The notes beneath the pieces were generated by a model that was given only the letters and a program-made list of their open reading frames with translations, was not told the DNA's origin and made no database searches. Below are positions 43,700 to 51,926 of a stretch of 64,000 bases of DNA, one piece after another; position 1 is the first letter of the stretch, and every line of letters begins with the position of its first letter. Source of the DNA: Micromonospora sp. RHAY321 (GTDB lineage Bacteria > Actinomycetota > Actinomycetes > Mycobacteriales > Micromonosporaceae). The DNA lies in NCBI RefSeq assembly GCF_023896955.1, contig NZ_JAMHIW010000012.1, positions 62,001 to 126,000 of the forward strand, written 5' to 3'. Position numbers and translations under genes: made by a program.

Positions 43700-44656
43700 T
43701 CAGCGCACCGCCACAGCCTGCAGGCCGACGTTGCCGCAGTGCTCCGTGAAGACCTTCTCGACGGTCCAGGTCAGCACCAGCCGGGCACCCTTCGGCAGCC
43801 GGAACCGGATCGTGAACACCGCGCTCCGGCTGGTGTACGGGTCCTCCAGCCGCATCGTGCTGGTCGGACCCCCGGTGGACAGTCGCGCCTCCAGCAGGCC
43901 ACGGGCCATCCAGGTCCCGGCGTAGAGCTGGACGGTGCGCGGCTCGCCGCTGCCGGCGACGGCGAGGCTGAACCCGTTGCCGGCGCCACAGGTGTAGACG
44001 CCGTTCGGGCTGCCGCTCGCCGACCGTTCCGGCGTCCCGTCGGACCATCTGACGGTCTCCTGGTTGCCGTCCCAGGCGACCCGCCTGCCGGGGCCGCCCC
44101 CGTCGATGATCTCCCCGGAGCCGCCGCGCTTGCGGGCCGTCGAGCTGCCGCCGCGCAGCCCCCAGTGCATCCAGTCGCGGGTGCCGACGGCGGTGAGGTT
44201 GACCTCGGCGGGCACCTCCGCCTGGCTCACCGACAGCGCCGGCCCCGCCGCCGGCGGGGGGATCGAGGCGCTGACCGAGGGCGTCGGGTCGGGCGAGGGC
44301 GGACGCTGCCGGGGACGCAGGCCGGGTGACGCCGGCCCGGTCTCGCTGGCGCGGCCCTCCGCGTTGGGGAGGGCGGTGGGGCGGGTGACCCCGGCGGGAA
44401 CGCCACCCGGGCGAGTCGCCTGGTCGTCGGGGGTCTCCGGCTCGGATCGCGTGCCGAGGTACGAGACCAGGGCCACCAGGCAGGCGAGCACGACGACGCC
44501 CTCGACCACCCAGCGCCGACGCCGCCGGGCGCGGGCGAGCCGGCGCAGTGTGCTGCGCGTCTGCCCCGTGATGTCGGCGGTTGCTCGGTGCGTCGGCAGG
44601 TCGGACGACCTGTCCCCCGACCGCGAATCCGCCCGCGTGCGGTCTTCGTCCGCCAC
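43700..44656 (-). CDS. membrane-anchored protein with extracellular beta-sandwich domain
   Basis: The protein is 318 aa. A basic cytoplasmic N-terminus (ARARRRRRW) precedes a single membrane segment (about 50-68, VVEGVVVLACLVALVSYLG). A Pro/Ser/Thr-rich stalk follows, then a C-terminal domain of about 170 residues that begins AEVNLTAVGTRDWMHWGL. That opening resembles galactose-binding-like modules seen in secreted hydrolases; the domain carries a Cys in YTCGAGN and one in EHCGNVG that may pair. The GTG at 44656 follows GGAGGGG, better than the GTG at 44707. It probably binds a surface or wall ligand; function unknown. Confidence 0.7.
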   Translation of the reverse strand: MADEDRTRADSRSGDRSSDLPTHRATADITGQTRSTLRRLARARRRRRWVVEGVVVLACLVALVSYLGTRSEPETPDDQATRPGGVPAGVTRPTALPNAEGRASETGPASPGLRPRQRPPSPDPTPSVSASIPPPAAGPALSVSQAEVPAEVNLTAVGTRDWMHWGLRGGSSTARKRGGSGEIIDGGGPGRRVAWDGNQETVRWSDGTPERSASGSPNGVYTCGAGNGFSLAVAGSGEPRTVQLYAGTWMARGLLEARLSTGGPTSTMRLEDPYTSRSAVFTIRFRLPKGARLVLTWTVEKVFTEHCGNVGLQAVAVR

Positions 44657-44854
44657 CGACCCCTCCAACTCCACCGCCCGGCCGCCATCGACCGCCGCGG
44701 ATCGCACCGTCCACTGTGGGCCGTCTCACGTATGCGCGAGCGTGGTCGACACGCTAGATCCGGACGGGTAGGCGTGTCCAGTCCGCTACCGGACGATATG
44801 GGACGACCGGACACGGTCGGACGGGAGTGACCTCGACCGCGAACGCCTCTCGCG

Positions 44855-45448
44855 TCAACCGATCCGGAAGCCCAGCGCCTGCGCGATGACCACGGCCTGC
44901 TCGGCGTCGACGATGGCGTCGGCCCGCTCGACGACTGTCGGGTCGAGCGCGGTCAGGTCGCTGCCCCGCAGGTCGGCGCCGCCCAGCCGGGAGCTGTGCA
45001 GCTGCGCCCCGGACAGGTCGACGCCCGTCACCGTGGCGTCGGTGAGGTTGGCTCCGGTCAGGTCGACCTCGCGCATCCGCACGTCGGTCAGCCGGACACC
45101 GCGCAGGTCGGCGCCGGGCAGCGCCACGAACGACCAGTCACCGCCGGCCACCGTCAGCGGACGCAGGTCGCACTGGCTGAAGGTGCTGCCCACCATCTTG
45201 CAGCCGGTGAACTCGGCCTCGAAGAAGTTGCACCGCTTGAAGACGCAGCGGGTGAAGGCGGAGTCGACGTGCCGGGATGCGTTGAACAGCACGTTGCCGA
45301 ACGTGCAGCCGGTGAAGACCGCGCCGCGGCTCACCGCCTCGGTCAGGTCCACGTGGAAGAACTCGCAGCCCACGAAATGCCGGTCGACCAGCTCCTCGCC
45401 GTACCAGTCCTCGTGGCGGAAGGTCACGTCCTCGGTCAGCTCCGGCAT
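44855..45448 (-). CDS. pentapeptide-repeat protein
   Basis: The protein is 197 aa. Tandem A(D/N)LXX repeats form a right-handed quadrilateral beta-helix: for example VFTGCTFGNVLFNAS, CVFKRCNFFEAEFTGC and later GADLRGVRLTDV, VDLTGANLTDATVTGVDLSGAQL. The break at WSFVALPG divides two repeat blocks, as in Qnr/MfpA-type proteins that mimic DNA and protect gyrase; similarity is of fold only. Several Cys occupy the central repeat position in the first block. The start has no ribosome binding site but a TAACCT box exactly 6 nt upstream. Confidence 0.92.
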   Translation of the reverse strand: MPELTEDVTFRHEDWYGEELVDRHFVGCEFFHVDLTEAVSRGAVFTGCTFGNVLFNASRHVDSAFTRCVFKRCNFFEAEFTGCKMVGSTFSQCDLRPLTVAGGDWSFVALPGADLRGVRLTDVRMREVDLTGANLTDATVTGVDLSGAQLHSSRLGGADLRGSDLTALDPTVVERADAIVDAEQAVVIAQALGFRIG

Positions 45449-45454
45449 CCGGCC

Positions 45455-45533
45455 AGGTTAGTGTCGGCCACCGACAGCCGGACCGGCCGGCCCGGGACAC
45501 CCCTTCCGATACCGGCGTACCGACTAGTAGTTT
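45455..45533. promoter_or_regulatory. divergent leaderless-type promoters
   Basis: TAACCT (minus, 45460-45455) is 6 nt before the pentapeptide-protein ATG; TAGTTT (plus, 45528-45533) is 7 nt before the GTG at 45541. No Shine-Dalgarno site is present for either gene. Confidence 0.5.
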
Positions 45534-45540
45534 CGGCGAC

Positions 45541-46773
45541 GTGAGTGTGGCGCGGAGCAAGGACCCCGACCAGATCGGCTTCGACCCGGCGCGGCTGGCG
45601 CGGATCGACGAACACTTCGGCAGGTACGTCAACGACGGCCGGCTCGCCGGCTGGCAGGTGGTGGTCACCCGCCGCGGCGAGGTGGCGCACTCCTCGACGT
45701 ACGGGCTGCGGGACCGGGAGGCGGGCGCCCCCGTCGAGGCCGACACGCTCTGGCGGATCTACTCGATGACCAAGCCGGTCACCTCGGTCGCGGCGATGAT
45801 GCTGTGGGAGGAGGGCCGGTTCGAGCTGACCGACGAGATCAGCCGCTGGCTGCCCGAGTTCGCCGACCTGCGGGTCTACTCGAAGGGGTCGACGCTCAAG
45901 CCGTACACGGTGCCGGCGATCGAGCCCATCCGGGTGTGGCACCTGCTCACCCACACCGCCGGCCTGACGTACGGCTTCATGCAGACCTCGGTGGTCGACG
46001 GGCTCTACCGGGCCGCCGGCTACGACCTGTACCCGCCGGCCGACGTCGACCTGGCCGGGGCCTGCGCCGCCTTCGGTGAACTGCCGCTGCTGTTCCAGCC
46101 CGGCACCGCCTGGGGCTACTCCGTCGCCACCGACGTGCTCGGCCGGCTGGTCGAGGTGGTCTCCGGGCAGAGCCTCGACGCGTTCTTCGCCGACCGGATC
46201 TTCGGCCCGCTGGGCATGACCGACACCCGGTGGTGGGTCGAGGGTGACGAGGCCGAGCGACTGGCCGCGCTCTACGTCCCGGACCCGCGCAGCGGCCAGG
46301 CGGTCCGCTACGACAGGCTCGGCTCGCTCGCGTACAACAAGCCGGTGCTGCTCTCCGGCGGCGGTGGCCTGATCTCCAGCGCGGCCGACTACCACCGCTT
46401 CACCCAGATGCTGCTGCGCGGCGGCGAGCTGGACGGCGCGCGCCTGCTCGGGCCGCGCACGGTGCGTTTCATGACCCGCAACCACCTGCCCGAAGGCCAG
46501 GACCTGGGCACCCTGTCCACCGGCGGCTTCGCCGAGACCACCCTCGACGGGATCGGCTTCGGCCTCGGCTTCGCGGTGGTCGACGACCCGATCCCGAGCC
46601 GGGTGCCGAGCAGCGTCGGCGAGTACTACTGGGGTGGCGTGGCAAGCACCGCGTTCTGGGTGGACCCGGCCGAGGAGATCACCGCGCTCCTCTTCACCCA
46701 GCTGATGCCGTCGAGCACGTACCCGCTGCGCTCCCAGCTGCGCCAGTTGGTCTACTCCGCCCTGGTCGCCTGA
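45541..46773 (+). CDS. class C beta-lactamase-like serine hydrolase
   Basis: The protein is 410 aa with no signal peptide, so it is probably cytoplasmic. The nucleophile motif is SMTK (S75, K78), the second motif is Y193 in GYSVATD, and HLLTHTAGLTYGF is the conserved family segment. The C-terminal half has WGGVASTAFWVDP in place of the KTG-type motif, as in esterases and transesterases of this family (EstB/LovD-like) more than in true beta-lactamases. Substrate unknown. The GTG at 45541 follows a TAGTTT box. The next gene, an NAD(P)-binding protein, follows after 53 bp with its own -10 box. Confidence 0.92.
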   Translation: MSVARSKDPDQIGFDPARLARIDEHFGRYVNDGRLAGWQVVVTRRGEVAHSSTYGLRDREAGAPVEADTLWRIYSMTKPVTSVAAMMLWEEGRFELTDEISRWLPEFADLRVYSKGSTLKPYTVPAIEPIRVWHLLTHTAGLTYGFMQTSVVDGLYRAAGYDLYPPADVDLAGACAAFGELPLLFQPGTAWGYSVATDVLGRLVEVVSGQSLDAFFADRIFGPLGMTDTRWWVEGDEAERLAALYVPDPRSGQAVRYDRLGSLAYNKPVLLSGGGGLISSAADYHRFTQMLLRGGELDGARLLGPRTVRFMTRNHLPEGQDLGTLSTGGFAETTLDGIGFGLGFAVVDDPIPSRVPSSVGEYYWGGVASTAFWVDPAEEITALLFTQLMPSSTYPLRSQLRQLVYSALVA

Positions 46774-46814
46774 CGGGGATCGCCGTTCCACCGGCGGGCG
46801 ACGCGCCCGGTCCC

Positions 46815-46820
46815 TAGCCT
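46815..46820 (+). promoter_or_regulatory. -10 box (TAGCCT) of a probable leaderless promoter
   Basis: TAGCCT ends exactly 6 nt before the GTG at 46827, with no Shine-Dalgarno site. Confidence 0.45.
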
Positions 46821-46826
46821 GGGCTG

Positions 46827-47468
46827 GTGAGCACCATTGTCGTGTTTGGCGCGGGCGGCACCGCCGGGTCGCGGGTCGCCGCCGAGGCGGTCGACCGGGG
46901 GCACCGGGTGATCGCCGCGGTCCGCCGCCCGGAGGCCACCTCCTACCTGCCGGCCGGGGTCCGGGTGGTGACCGGGGACGCCACCAGCGAGCGGAGCGTG
47001 CGGGACGTGGCGCCGGACGCGGACGCGCTGGTGGTGGCGATCGGCGGCGGCGAACGCGAGCTGTGGCGGAACGCGGCGGAGACCCTGGTGACGACGCTGC
47101 GGGGGATGCCGGCCGCCCCACGGATCATCCATCTGGGTGGCGGGTCGACCCTGCTCACCCCGCGCGGCACCCGCATCCTGGACGAGCCGGACTTCCCGGC
47201 GGAGTACCGGGACTCCGCGCTGGGGCAGGCCGACGCCCTGGACTACTACCGCACCTCGGCCGACGGGGTGAGCTGGACCTACGTCTCGCCGCCGCCGCTG
47301 GAGTTCCATCCCGGCGAGCGCACCGGGCACTACCGCACCGGCACCGACCAGCCGGTCACCGATGAGCAGGGCCGCTCGGTGCTGACCTACGAGGACCTTG
47401 CGGTGGCGATCGTCGACGAGATCGAGCAGCCCCGGCACCAGAACGCGCGCTTCACCGCCGCGTACTGA
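46827..47468 (+). CDS. NAD(P)-binding atypical SDR family protein
   Basis: The protein is 213 aa. The N-terminal nucleotide-binding loop VVFGAGGTAGSRVA fits the GxxGxxG pattern of atypical short-chain dehydrogenases of the NAD(P)H-binding/NmrA group, followed by VIAAVRRPE, an NADP-preferring basic turn, and GDATSERSVRD. The later YRTSADGVSWTYVSPPPLEF and ERTGHYRTG are typical of this family. The short length and absence of a clear YxxxK suggest a redox sensor or a flavin-reductase-like role. It ends 22 bp from the convergent PPOX gene. Confidence 0.85.
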   Translation: MSTIVVFGAGGTAGSRVAAEAVDRGHRVIAAVRRPEATSYLPAGVRVVTGDATSERSVRDVAPDADALVVAIGGGERELWRNAAETLVTTLRGMPAAPRIIHLGGGSTLLTPRGTRILDEPDFPAEYRDSALGQADALDYYRTSADGVSWTYVSPPPLEFHPGERTGHYRTGTDQPVTDEQGRSVLTYEDLAVAIVDEIEQPRHQNARFTAAY

Positions 47469-47490
47469 CCCGGGGGCCGGCCGGTCGCGG

Positions 47491-47955
47491 TCAGTCGGCG
47501 AGCCGGGCCGGGAAGCCACCGGTGGCGATCGGACCCCACGCGTCGATGGTGACCCGGATCAGCGACTTGCCCTGGCGCACCATGGCCGCACGGTAGTCGT
47601 CCCAGTCGGGATGCTCGCCGGAGATGCTGCGGAAGTACTCCACCAGCGGCTCCAGCGCCTCGGGCAGGTCCAGCACCTCGGCGGTGCCGTCGAGCTGTAC
47701 CCAGGGCCCGTTCCAGTCGTCGGAGAGCACGCAGGCCGACACCCGGGGGTCGCGGCGGATGTTGGTGACCTTGGCCCGCTCGGGGTAGGTGGAGACGACC
47801 AGCCGACCCTCGCCGTCGATGCCGGCGGAGACCGGGGAGGACTGCGGGCGACCGTCGGCCCGGGTGGTCATCAGCACGACGCGGTGTCGCGGCCGGAGGA
47901 AGTCGAGCAGGGAGTCCCGGTCGACCCGGGTGTTCTTCGCGATGCTGCGCGCCAT
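47491..47955 (-). CDS. PPOX-class F420-dependent oxidoreductase
   Basis: The protein is 154 aa, a split beta-barrel flavin/F420-binding protein of the pyridoxamine-phosphate-oxidase-like class. Marks are VVLMTTRADGRPQSSPVSAG, VSTYPERAKVTNIRRDPRVSACV and GPWVQLDGTAEVLDL. Members use F420H2 or FMN to reduce quinones, mycotoxins or biliverdin; substrate cannot be read here. The ATG at 47955 follows AGGAA with 6 nt spacing. It is the second F420-type protein in this window. The caspase-like gene ends 28 bp from its start region and is read in the same direction, upstream of it. Confidence 0.92.
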   Translation of the reverse strand: MARSIAKNTRVDRDSLLDFLRPRHRVVLMTTRADGRPQSSPVSAGIDGEGRLVVSTYPERAKVTNIRRDPRVSACVLSDDWNGPWVQLDGTAEVLDLPEALEPLVEYFRSISGEHPDWDDYRAAMVRQGKSLIRVTIDAWGPIATGGFPARLAD

Positions 47956-47983
47956 CACTCTTTCCTACCAGGGTGGCGGTGGG

Positions 47984-48622
47984 TCAGCTGGGCCGGGTGG
48001 CGGCGCGGTGCACCGCCTGGGCGGGCACCCGGGGCCGGCCGGTCGGGCGCCAGGCCCGGCCGTTGGCGTAGATCACCCGGAAGCCGAGGTACGAGGCGAG
48101 CGGCGCCCAGTGCGCCGAGCCCATCCGCAGCTCGGCGGCATTGTGTCGCTGGCCGTTGGCCAGCACGTCGAGCAGGACGGTTTCGAAGGCCGCCGATTCG
48201 ACCCAGTCGACTTCCCGGGTGAAACCGCAGATCAGAGCGGCTCCGGTGACCTCCAGGAACTCGCGCAGCACCGCGTCCGAGGCGCGCAGCACCGAACAGC
48301 TGCCGAAATAGAGTCGGCGCCCCTCGCACCGGCCGGCCATCAGCTCGGCCACCTCGTTCAACTCCACCGACTGCCAGTCCGTGAGGCAGAGCCGGCTCGG
48401 TTCGCCGTGCATGGCGAAGAAGCCGACCCGGTGGTCGGCGTACTGCTTGAGCAGCCAGCGGTCCAGGAAGTAGAACAACTCGTCGCGGGTCGCCGCGTCC
48501 TTGTGGATAAAGCGGATCTTGCCCAGGCGCTCCAGCAACTCCAGCGTGGGCAGCACGGAACCCCGCTCGTTGAGGTCGCGGTGCCACTGACCCTCGACAC
48601 AGAAGACGCCACCGCGTGCCAC
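47984..48622 (-). CDS. small caspase/CHAT-like protein (DUF6642-like)
   Basis: The protein is 212 aa, soluble. A caspase-like His-Cys dyad is visible: H72 in GFFAMHGEPS at the end of a hydrophobic strand, and C109 in LYFGSCSVL at the end of the next. The following ICGFTREVDWVESAAFE resembles the CHAT segment after the catalytic Cys. No prodomain, repeats or membrane part is fused to it. The GTG at 48622 has GGAGG with 5 nt spacing; longer starts have none. The PPOX gene follows on the same strand. Proteolytic activity and any target are inference; the DUF number is from memory. Confidence 0.7.
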   Translation of the reverse strand: MARGGVFCVEGQWHRDLNERGSVLPTLELLERLGKIRFIHKDAATRDELFYFLDRWLLKQYADHRVGFFAMHGEPSRLCLTDWQSVELNEVAELMAGRCEGRRLYFGSCSVLRASDAVLREFLEVTGAALICGFTREVDWVESAAFETVLLDVLANGQRHNAAELRMGSAHWAPLASYLGFRVIYANGRAWRPTGRPRVPAQAVHRAATRPS

Positions 48623-48835
48623 GTGCACCTCCGCCAGTCCGCCGCCCGGGGCTGACGTTACCGGCCTCCGATCGGCAGGGAACATCACCCTGGGTGTGGT
48701 CGATTGCGACGTTCGGTGCGGTTGGCCGCCCTCGGGTTGATCGGGGGTGAATGGCTGTTTCGCAAATCAGCCGAATTCACAGCCAAGACCCAGGTACAGC
48801 GAATCATGAGGACAATTCTCGTTATTGCCGCCAAC

Positions 48836-48851
48836 CGCACTGATCAGTGCG
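48836..48851. promoter_or_regulatory. 16-bp perfect palindrome upstream of the M15 peptidase
   Basis: CGCACTGATCAGTGCG is self-complementary and lies 75 bp before the GTG at 48927, in the presumed promoter or 5' UTR. It could be an operator. The 238-bp spacer 48689-48926 is unusually AT-rich between 48760 and 48830. Confidence 0.45.
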
Positions 48852-48926
48852 AGGGTGGAAATCACGGGACGTCCCGGTCGATGTCCCGAAGCCCACCCCA
48901 TTCGCTCTCCTATCGGGAGGACTTCT

Positions 48927-49715
48927 GTGCGCGTAAACACCTTGAAGCGAGCTGCCGTCGCATTCGCCCTGGCGTTGCCCGGGGCAGCAATCGCCGCGGT
49001 GGTCGCCGCGCCAGCGGCGCACGCGGACGCCTGCTACACCTGGAACCGGACCCTGACCCAGGGGCGCTCGGGCGACGACGTCCGTCAGTTGCAGATCCGG
49101 GTCGCCGGCTGGGCCGGGTACCGCGACATCGTGGAGAACGACGGCCGCTACGGACCCAAGACCGCCGCCGCGGTCAAGCGGTTCCAGCAGGCGTACGGGC
49201 TGCGCGCCGACGGGATCGCCGGCCCGCAGACCTACGCCAAGCTGTACCAGCTCCAGGACAACGACTGCACGCCCGCCCACTTCAGCTACAACGAGCTGGA
49301 CGACGGGTGTGGTCGGGGCGGATGGACCGGCGGCCCCCTGTCGGCGGCCCAGACCCGCCAGAACGCGCTGCGCACCATGTGGAAGTTGGAGGCGCTGCGC
49401 AGGAGCCTCGGCGACAAGCCGCTCAACGTGTCGAGCGGGTTCCGCAGTCGGGCCTGCAACAACCAGGTCAACGGCGCGTCGGACAGCCAGCACCTGTACG
49501 GCAACGCGGCCGACGTCACCTCACGGACGTCGTCGCTCTGCCAGGTGGCCCGCGGCGCCCGCAACAACGGCTTCAGCGGAATCTACGGCCCGGGCTACCC
49601 CGACCACGACGACCACGTGCACGTCGACTCGCGGCGGGAGAACAACAGCGACAACAGCTCGAACACGACGAGCTGGTCCGCGCCGGACTGCGGGATCGGG
49701 GCCGGCAACGACTGA
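48927..49715 (+). CDS. secreted peptidoglycan-binding M15 D-Ala-D-Ala carboxypeptidase
   Basis: The protein is 262 aa. A signal peptide (about 1-34, ending AHAD) is followed by a PG_binding_1 domain (about 45-108: GDDVRQLQIRVAGWAG, DGRYGPKTAAAVKRFQQAYGLRADGIAGPQT). A Peptidase_M15-type zinc domain follows, with SSGFRSRACNNQVNG, SQHLYGNAADV (His and Asp ligands) and DDHVHVD (third ligand). It trims or cleaves peptidoglycan stems outside the membrane. Several Cys suggest disulfides. The GTG has GGGAGG with 6 nt spacing. A strong terminator follows. Confidence 0.92.
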   Translation: MRVNTLKRAAVAFALALPGAAIAAVVAAPAAHADACYTWNRTLTQGRSGDDVRQLQIRVAGWAGYRDIVENDGRYGPKTAAAVKRFQQAYGLRADGIAGPQTYAKLYQLQDNDCTPAHFSYNELDDGCGRGGWTGGPLSAAQTRQNALRTMWKLEALRRSLGDKPLNVSSGFRSRACNNQVNGASDSQHLYGNAADVTSRTSSLCQVARGARNNGFSGIYGPGYPDHDDHVHVDSRRENNSDNSSNTTSWSAPDCGIGAGND

Positions 49716-49729
49716 CCCGGTACGGACAG

Positions 49730-49782
49730 CACGACGTCGGCCCGGCGCGGGTGGGGAAATACCGCGTCGGGCCGACGTCGTG
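49730..49782 (+). terminator. terminator of the M15 peptidase gene
   Basis: CACGACGTCGGCCCG (49730-49744) pairs perfectly over 15 bp with 49768-49782, 14 bp past the stop codon. Confidence 0.85.
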
Positions 49783-49819
49783 TCGCCCCGGGTCGGGCGG
49801 GGGGCGGGGGTAGCTCCGC

Positions 49820-50314
49820 TCAGCTCGCCCGGGGCCAGCGCGGCGCGGTGACGGGGGGAGTCACCGGCCGGCCAGCAGCGGTGGGGCGTACCCCGGGAGG
49901 GACGACCCGTGCGGCCTGGTGCCGCGCCGGGAGCCCGCCGGTACGCCCGGCCGGGGTCGGATACCCGGCGGTCGCCGTTCCCGTTCGGGTGGCGGCGGGG
50001 CGCGCGGACGACGGCCCCGTGGCCGTGAACGGGAAGGGCACGTGCACGAACGGGTTGCCGTGCCGGATCAGCGCCTCGATCTGTCGGTCGTTGAGCCCGT
50101 GTGTCTCCAGGACCCGCCGCCCCCAGCGGTGCAGGCGGCACGGGTACGACGCCCCGTCGTTGCGGCACAACGGCCCGGTGGGCCACTCCTCGGCGGTGTG
50201 CACCACCACCGCCCGGACCGCGAGCCGGACATCCTCAGGGGTCAGCGGTGCCGGCATGGGCACCTCACCCAGCACCTGATCGATGGGATCCGTCGACTGC
50301 TCACCAACTCGCAC
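49820..50314 (-). CDS. small CRND/PCRLHRWG-motif protein, copy 2
   Basis: The protein is 164 aa with no signal peptide. It shares with the 42726-43055 protein the order LAVRAVVVH, Trp turn, LCRND, PCRLHRWG and IEALIRHGNP. It adds a C-terminal Pro/Arg/Thr-rich, apparently disordered tail of about 70 residues. The GTG at 50314 has GGGAGG with 6 nt spacing. It lies convergent to the M15 peptidase gene and 88 bp from the stop of the ATPase gene upstream on the same strand. Function unknown; the two Cys and a His could hold a metal. Confidence 0.72.
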   Translation of the reverse strand: MRVGEQSTDPIDQVLGEVPMPAPLTPEDVRLAVRAVVVHTAEEWPTGPLCRNDGASYPCRLHRWGRRVLETHGLNDRQIEALIRHGNPFVHVPFPFTATGPSSARPAATRTGTATAGYPTPAGRTGGLPARHQAARVVPPGVRPTAAGRPVTPPVTAPRWPRAS

Positions 50315-50402
50315 GGTAGGCCTCCCGCAGTTCGGCAGCGACACGGCGGACCCGCCGCATCGACATCCTCGGGCATTGGTACGGCCCGCACCGGACGAAA
50401 GT

Positions 50403-51827
50403 TCAATCCCGGTACGCGGCAAGCAGATCCTCGGGGGACAACACGCGTACCCCGTCGACGGCCGCGCCACTGCGCGACACCGCCAGGGCCGGCACAGTCT
50501 CGTTGGCGCCGGGCAGCCGGGACCGGTGCAGGAGTAGTCGACCCAGGTCGTGTGCGTCGAACGGCCGCTTCTCCTGCCACTTGATCGAGCCGACGAAGCA
50601 GATGCGGCTGGCGACAGGACCACGATCGGCACCGACCACATCGATCTCCGGGTCGTTGGTCCTCGTCCAGTAGCCACCGATCTCCGCTGCCTCCGCCGGC
50701 AGATGGTCGTTCGGCAGCCGGCGCAGCGCCTCCCGGACAACTGGTTCGATCACCCGCCCGCGCCAGGACGCCCACGACGTGACGATCCTGTTCAAGGTCA
50801 GATCGCCCCGGCCTCGCTCGATCTCCGACAAATGGGGCCCCAGGAACGACAACCAAAAGCGCAGGTACGGATCGGCCACCGCGTACCGTTTCTCCCGCGA
50901 CGGCTTCGTCGACAGCGGAACGCTCGCCTCCACGGCGCGCTTGTCGGTCAACAGACGCAGCGCCCGGGTCAGGGACGCCTGCGGAAGGTCACCCGTCGCG
51001 CGGGTGATCAGCGAGAAGGTTCGCTCGCCGGAACCGATGGCCCGCAGCACCAGACCCGCCTGGGACTGGGGCGGGAACTCGGCTGCCAGTGCCCGTTCGC
51101 CGCTGACCAGCAGGGCGGAGGTCGGATCCCGTACCGCATCGGCCAGATACTCGTGGACCGGTGCGCCCGACGGCCACTCATCGAGGATCAATGGCAGACC
51201 GCCCGACACCAGGTAGGCGTCGAACGCGTCGGCGGGGGGCAGGTCGAGCATGTCGCGGACGTCGGCCGGGCTCAGCGGTGGGATGACCATCTCCGTGGCC
51301 CGCTGGTGGAATGGCCGACCATAATCGTTCAACGCCTCCATCATCGCGAGATCCGATCCGACACAGATCAGCAGGACCGGCCGCCGGGACAGCTCACGAT
51401 CGAAGACCTTCTGCAACGTCCCCTCGAACCCCGGGTCACTCGCGATGAGGTACGGCATCTCGTCCAGGACGACGACACTCGGGCGGTCGGTCGGCAACGC
51501 GGCGGCGAGCAGGGTGAGCGCCGCATCCCAGGTCCGTGGCTGCTGTTCGCGCAGCATCCGGGCACCCGGCAGCGTCGAGGCGGCCGCCTCCTCCACGAAA
51601 AGCGCGAGATCGGCGGCGACGGTCGGTTGCGCCGAGGCCGTGAAGAAGAGGTGCGGCACCTCTGCCCGCTCGACGAACTCCTCCACCAGTCGGGACTTGC
51701 CGACCCGTCGGCGACCGCGCATGAGGAGGGCACGACCAGGCCGACCAGCCCGACCACCTCGTTCGACCCGGGAAAGCATGCCGTTCAACAGCGACAGCTC
51801 ATGATCCCGCCCCACGAAGCCGTCCAC
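50403..51827 (-). CDS. AAA ATPase with C-terminal nuclease-like (DUF234) domain
   Basis: The protein is 474 aa. The N-terminal archaeal-type STAND/AAA domain has Walker A GRRRVGKS (38-45) and Walker B VVVLDE (D123, E124), then LLICVGSDLAMM (sensor-like). A winged-helix segment follows (TGDLPQASLTRALRLLTDKRAV). The last ~100 residues are the DUF234 type, with EIDVVGAD and FVGSIKW resembling the D...ExK spacing of restriction-endonuclease folds, although the acid before K is Ser-Ile here. Such proteins are widespread orphan ATPases, some in mobile or defence settings. The GTG start at 51827 has AGGGG upstream. No partner gene is adjacent. Confidence 0.85.
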   Translation of the reverse strand: MDGFVGRDHELSLLNGMLSRVERGGRAGRPGRALLMRGRRRVGKSRLVEEFVERAEVPHLFFTASAQPTVAADLALFVEEAAASTLPGARMLREQQPRTWDAALTLLAAALPTDRPSVVVLDEMPYLIASDPGFEGTLQKVFDRELSRRPVLLICVGSDLAMMEALNDYGRPFHQRATEMVIPPLSPADVRDMLDLPPADAFDAYLVSGGLPLILDEWPSGAPVHEYLADAVRDPTSALLVSGERALAAEFPPQSQAGLVLRAIGSGERTFSLITRATGDLPQASLTRALRLLTDKRAVEASVPLSTKPSREKRYAVADPYLRFWLSFLGPHLSEIERGRGDLTLNRIVTSWASWRGRVIEPVVREALRRLPNDHLPAEAAEIGGYWTRTNDPEIDVVGADRGPVASRICFVGSIKWQEKRPFDAHDLGRLLLHRSRLPGANETVPALAVSRSGAAVDGVRVLSPEDLLAAYRD

Positions 51828-51926
51828 GCGATCACCCCTGACACATCCACCGATGGAACACTCAACTATGAGTGTACCTCATCCGTGTTATTGGGGCTCG
51901 CTCTTCCGGATCGGCGTGGCCTCCGC

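Noticed and set aside
48700..48926. Possible ydaO/c-di-AMP riboswitch before the M15 peptidase
   Set aside because: A GGGGGTGAAT stretch recalls the family, but the conserved 3' half and the paired elements expected after it were not found.
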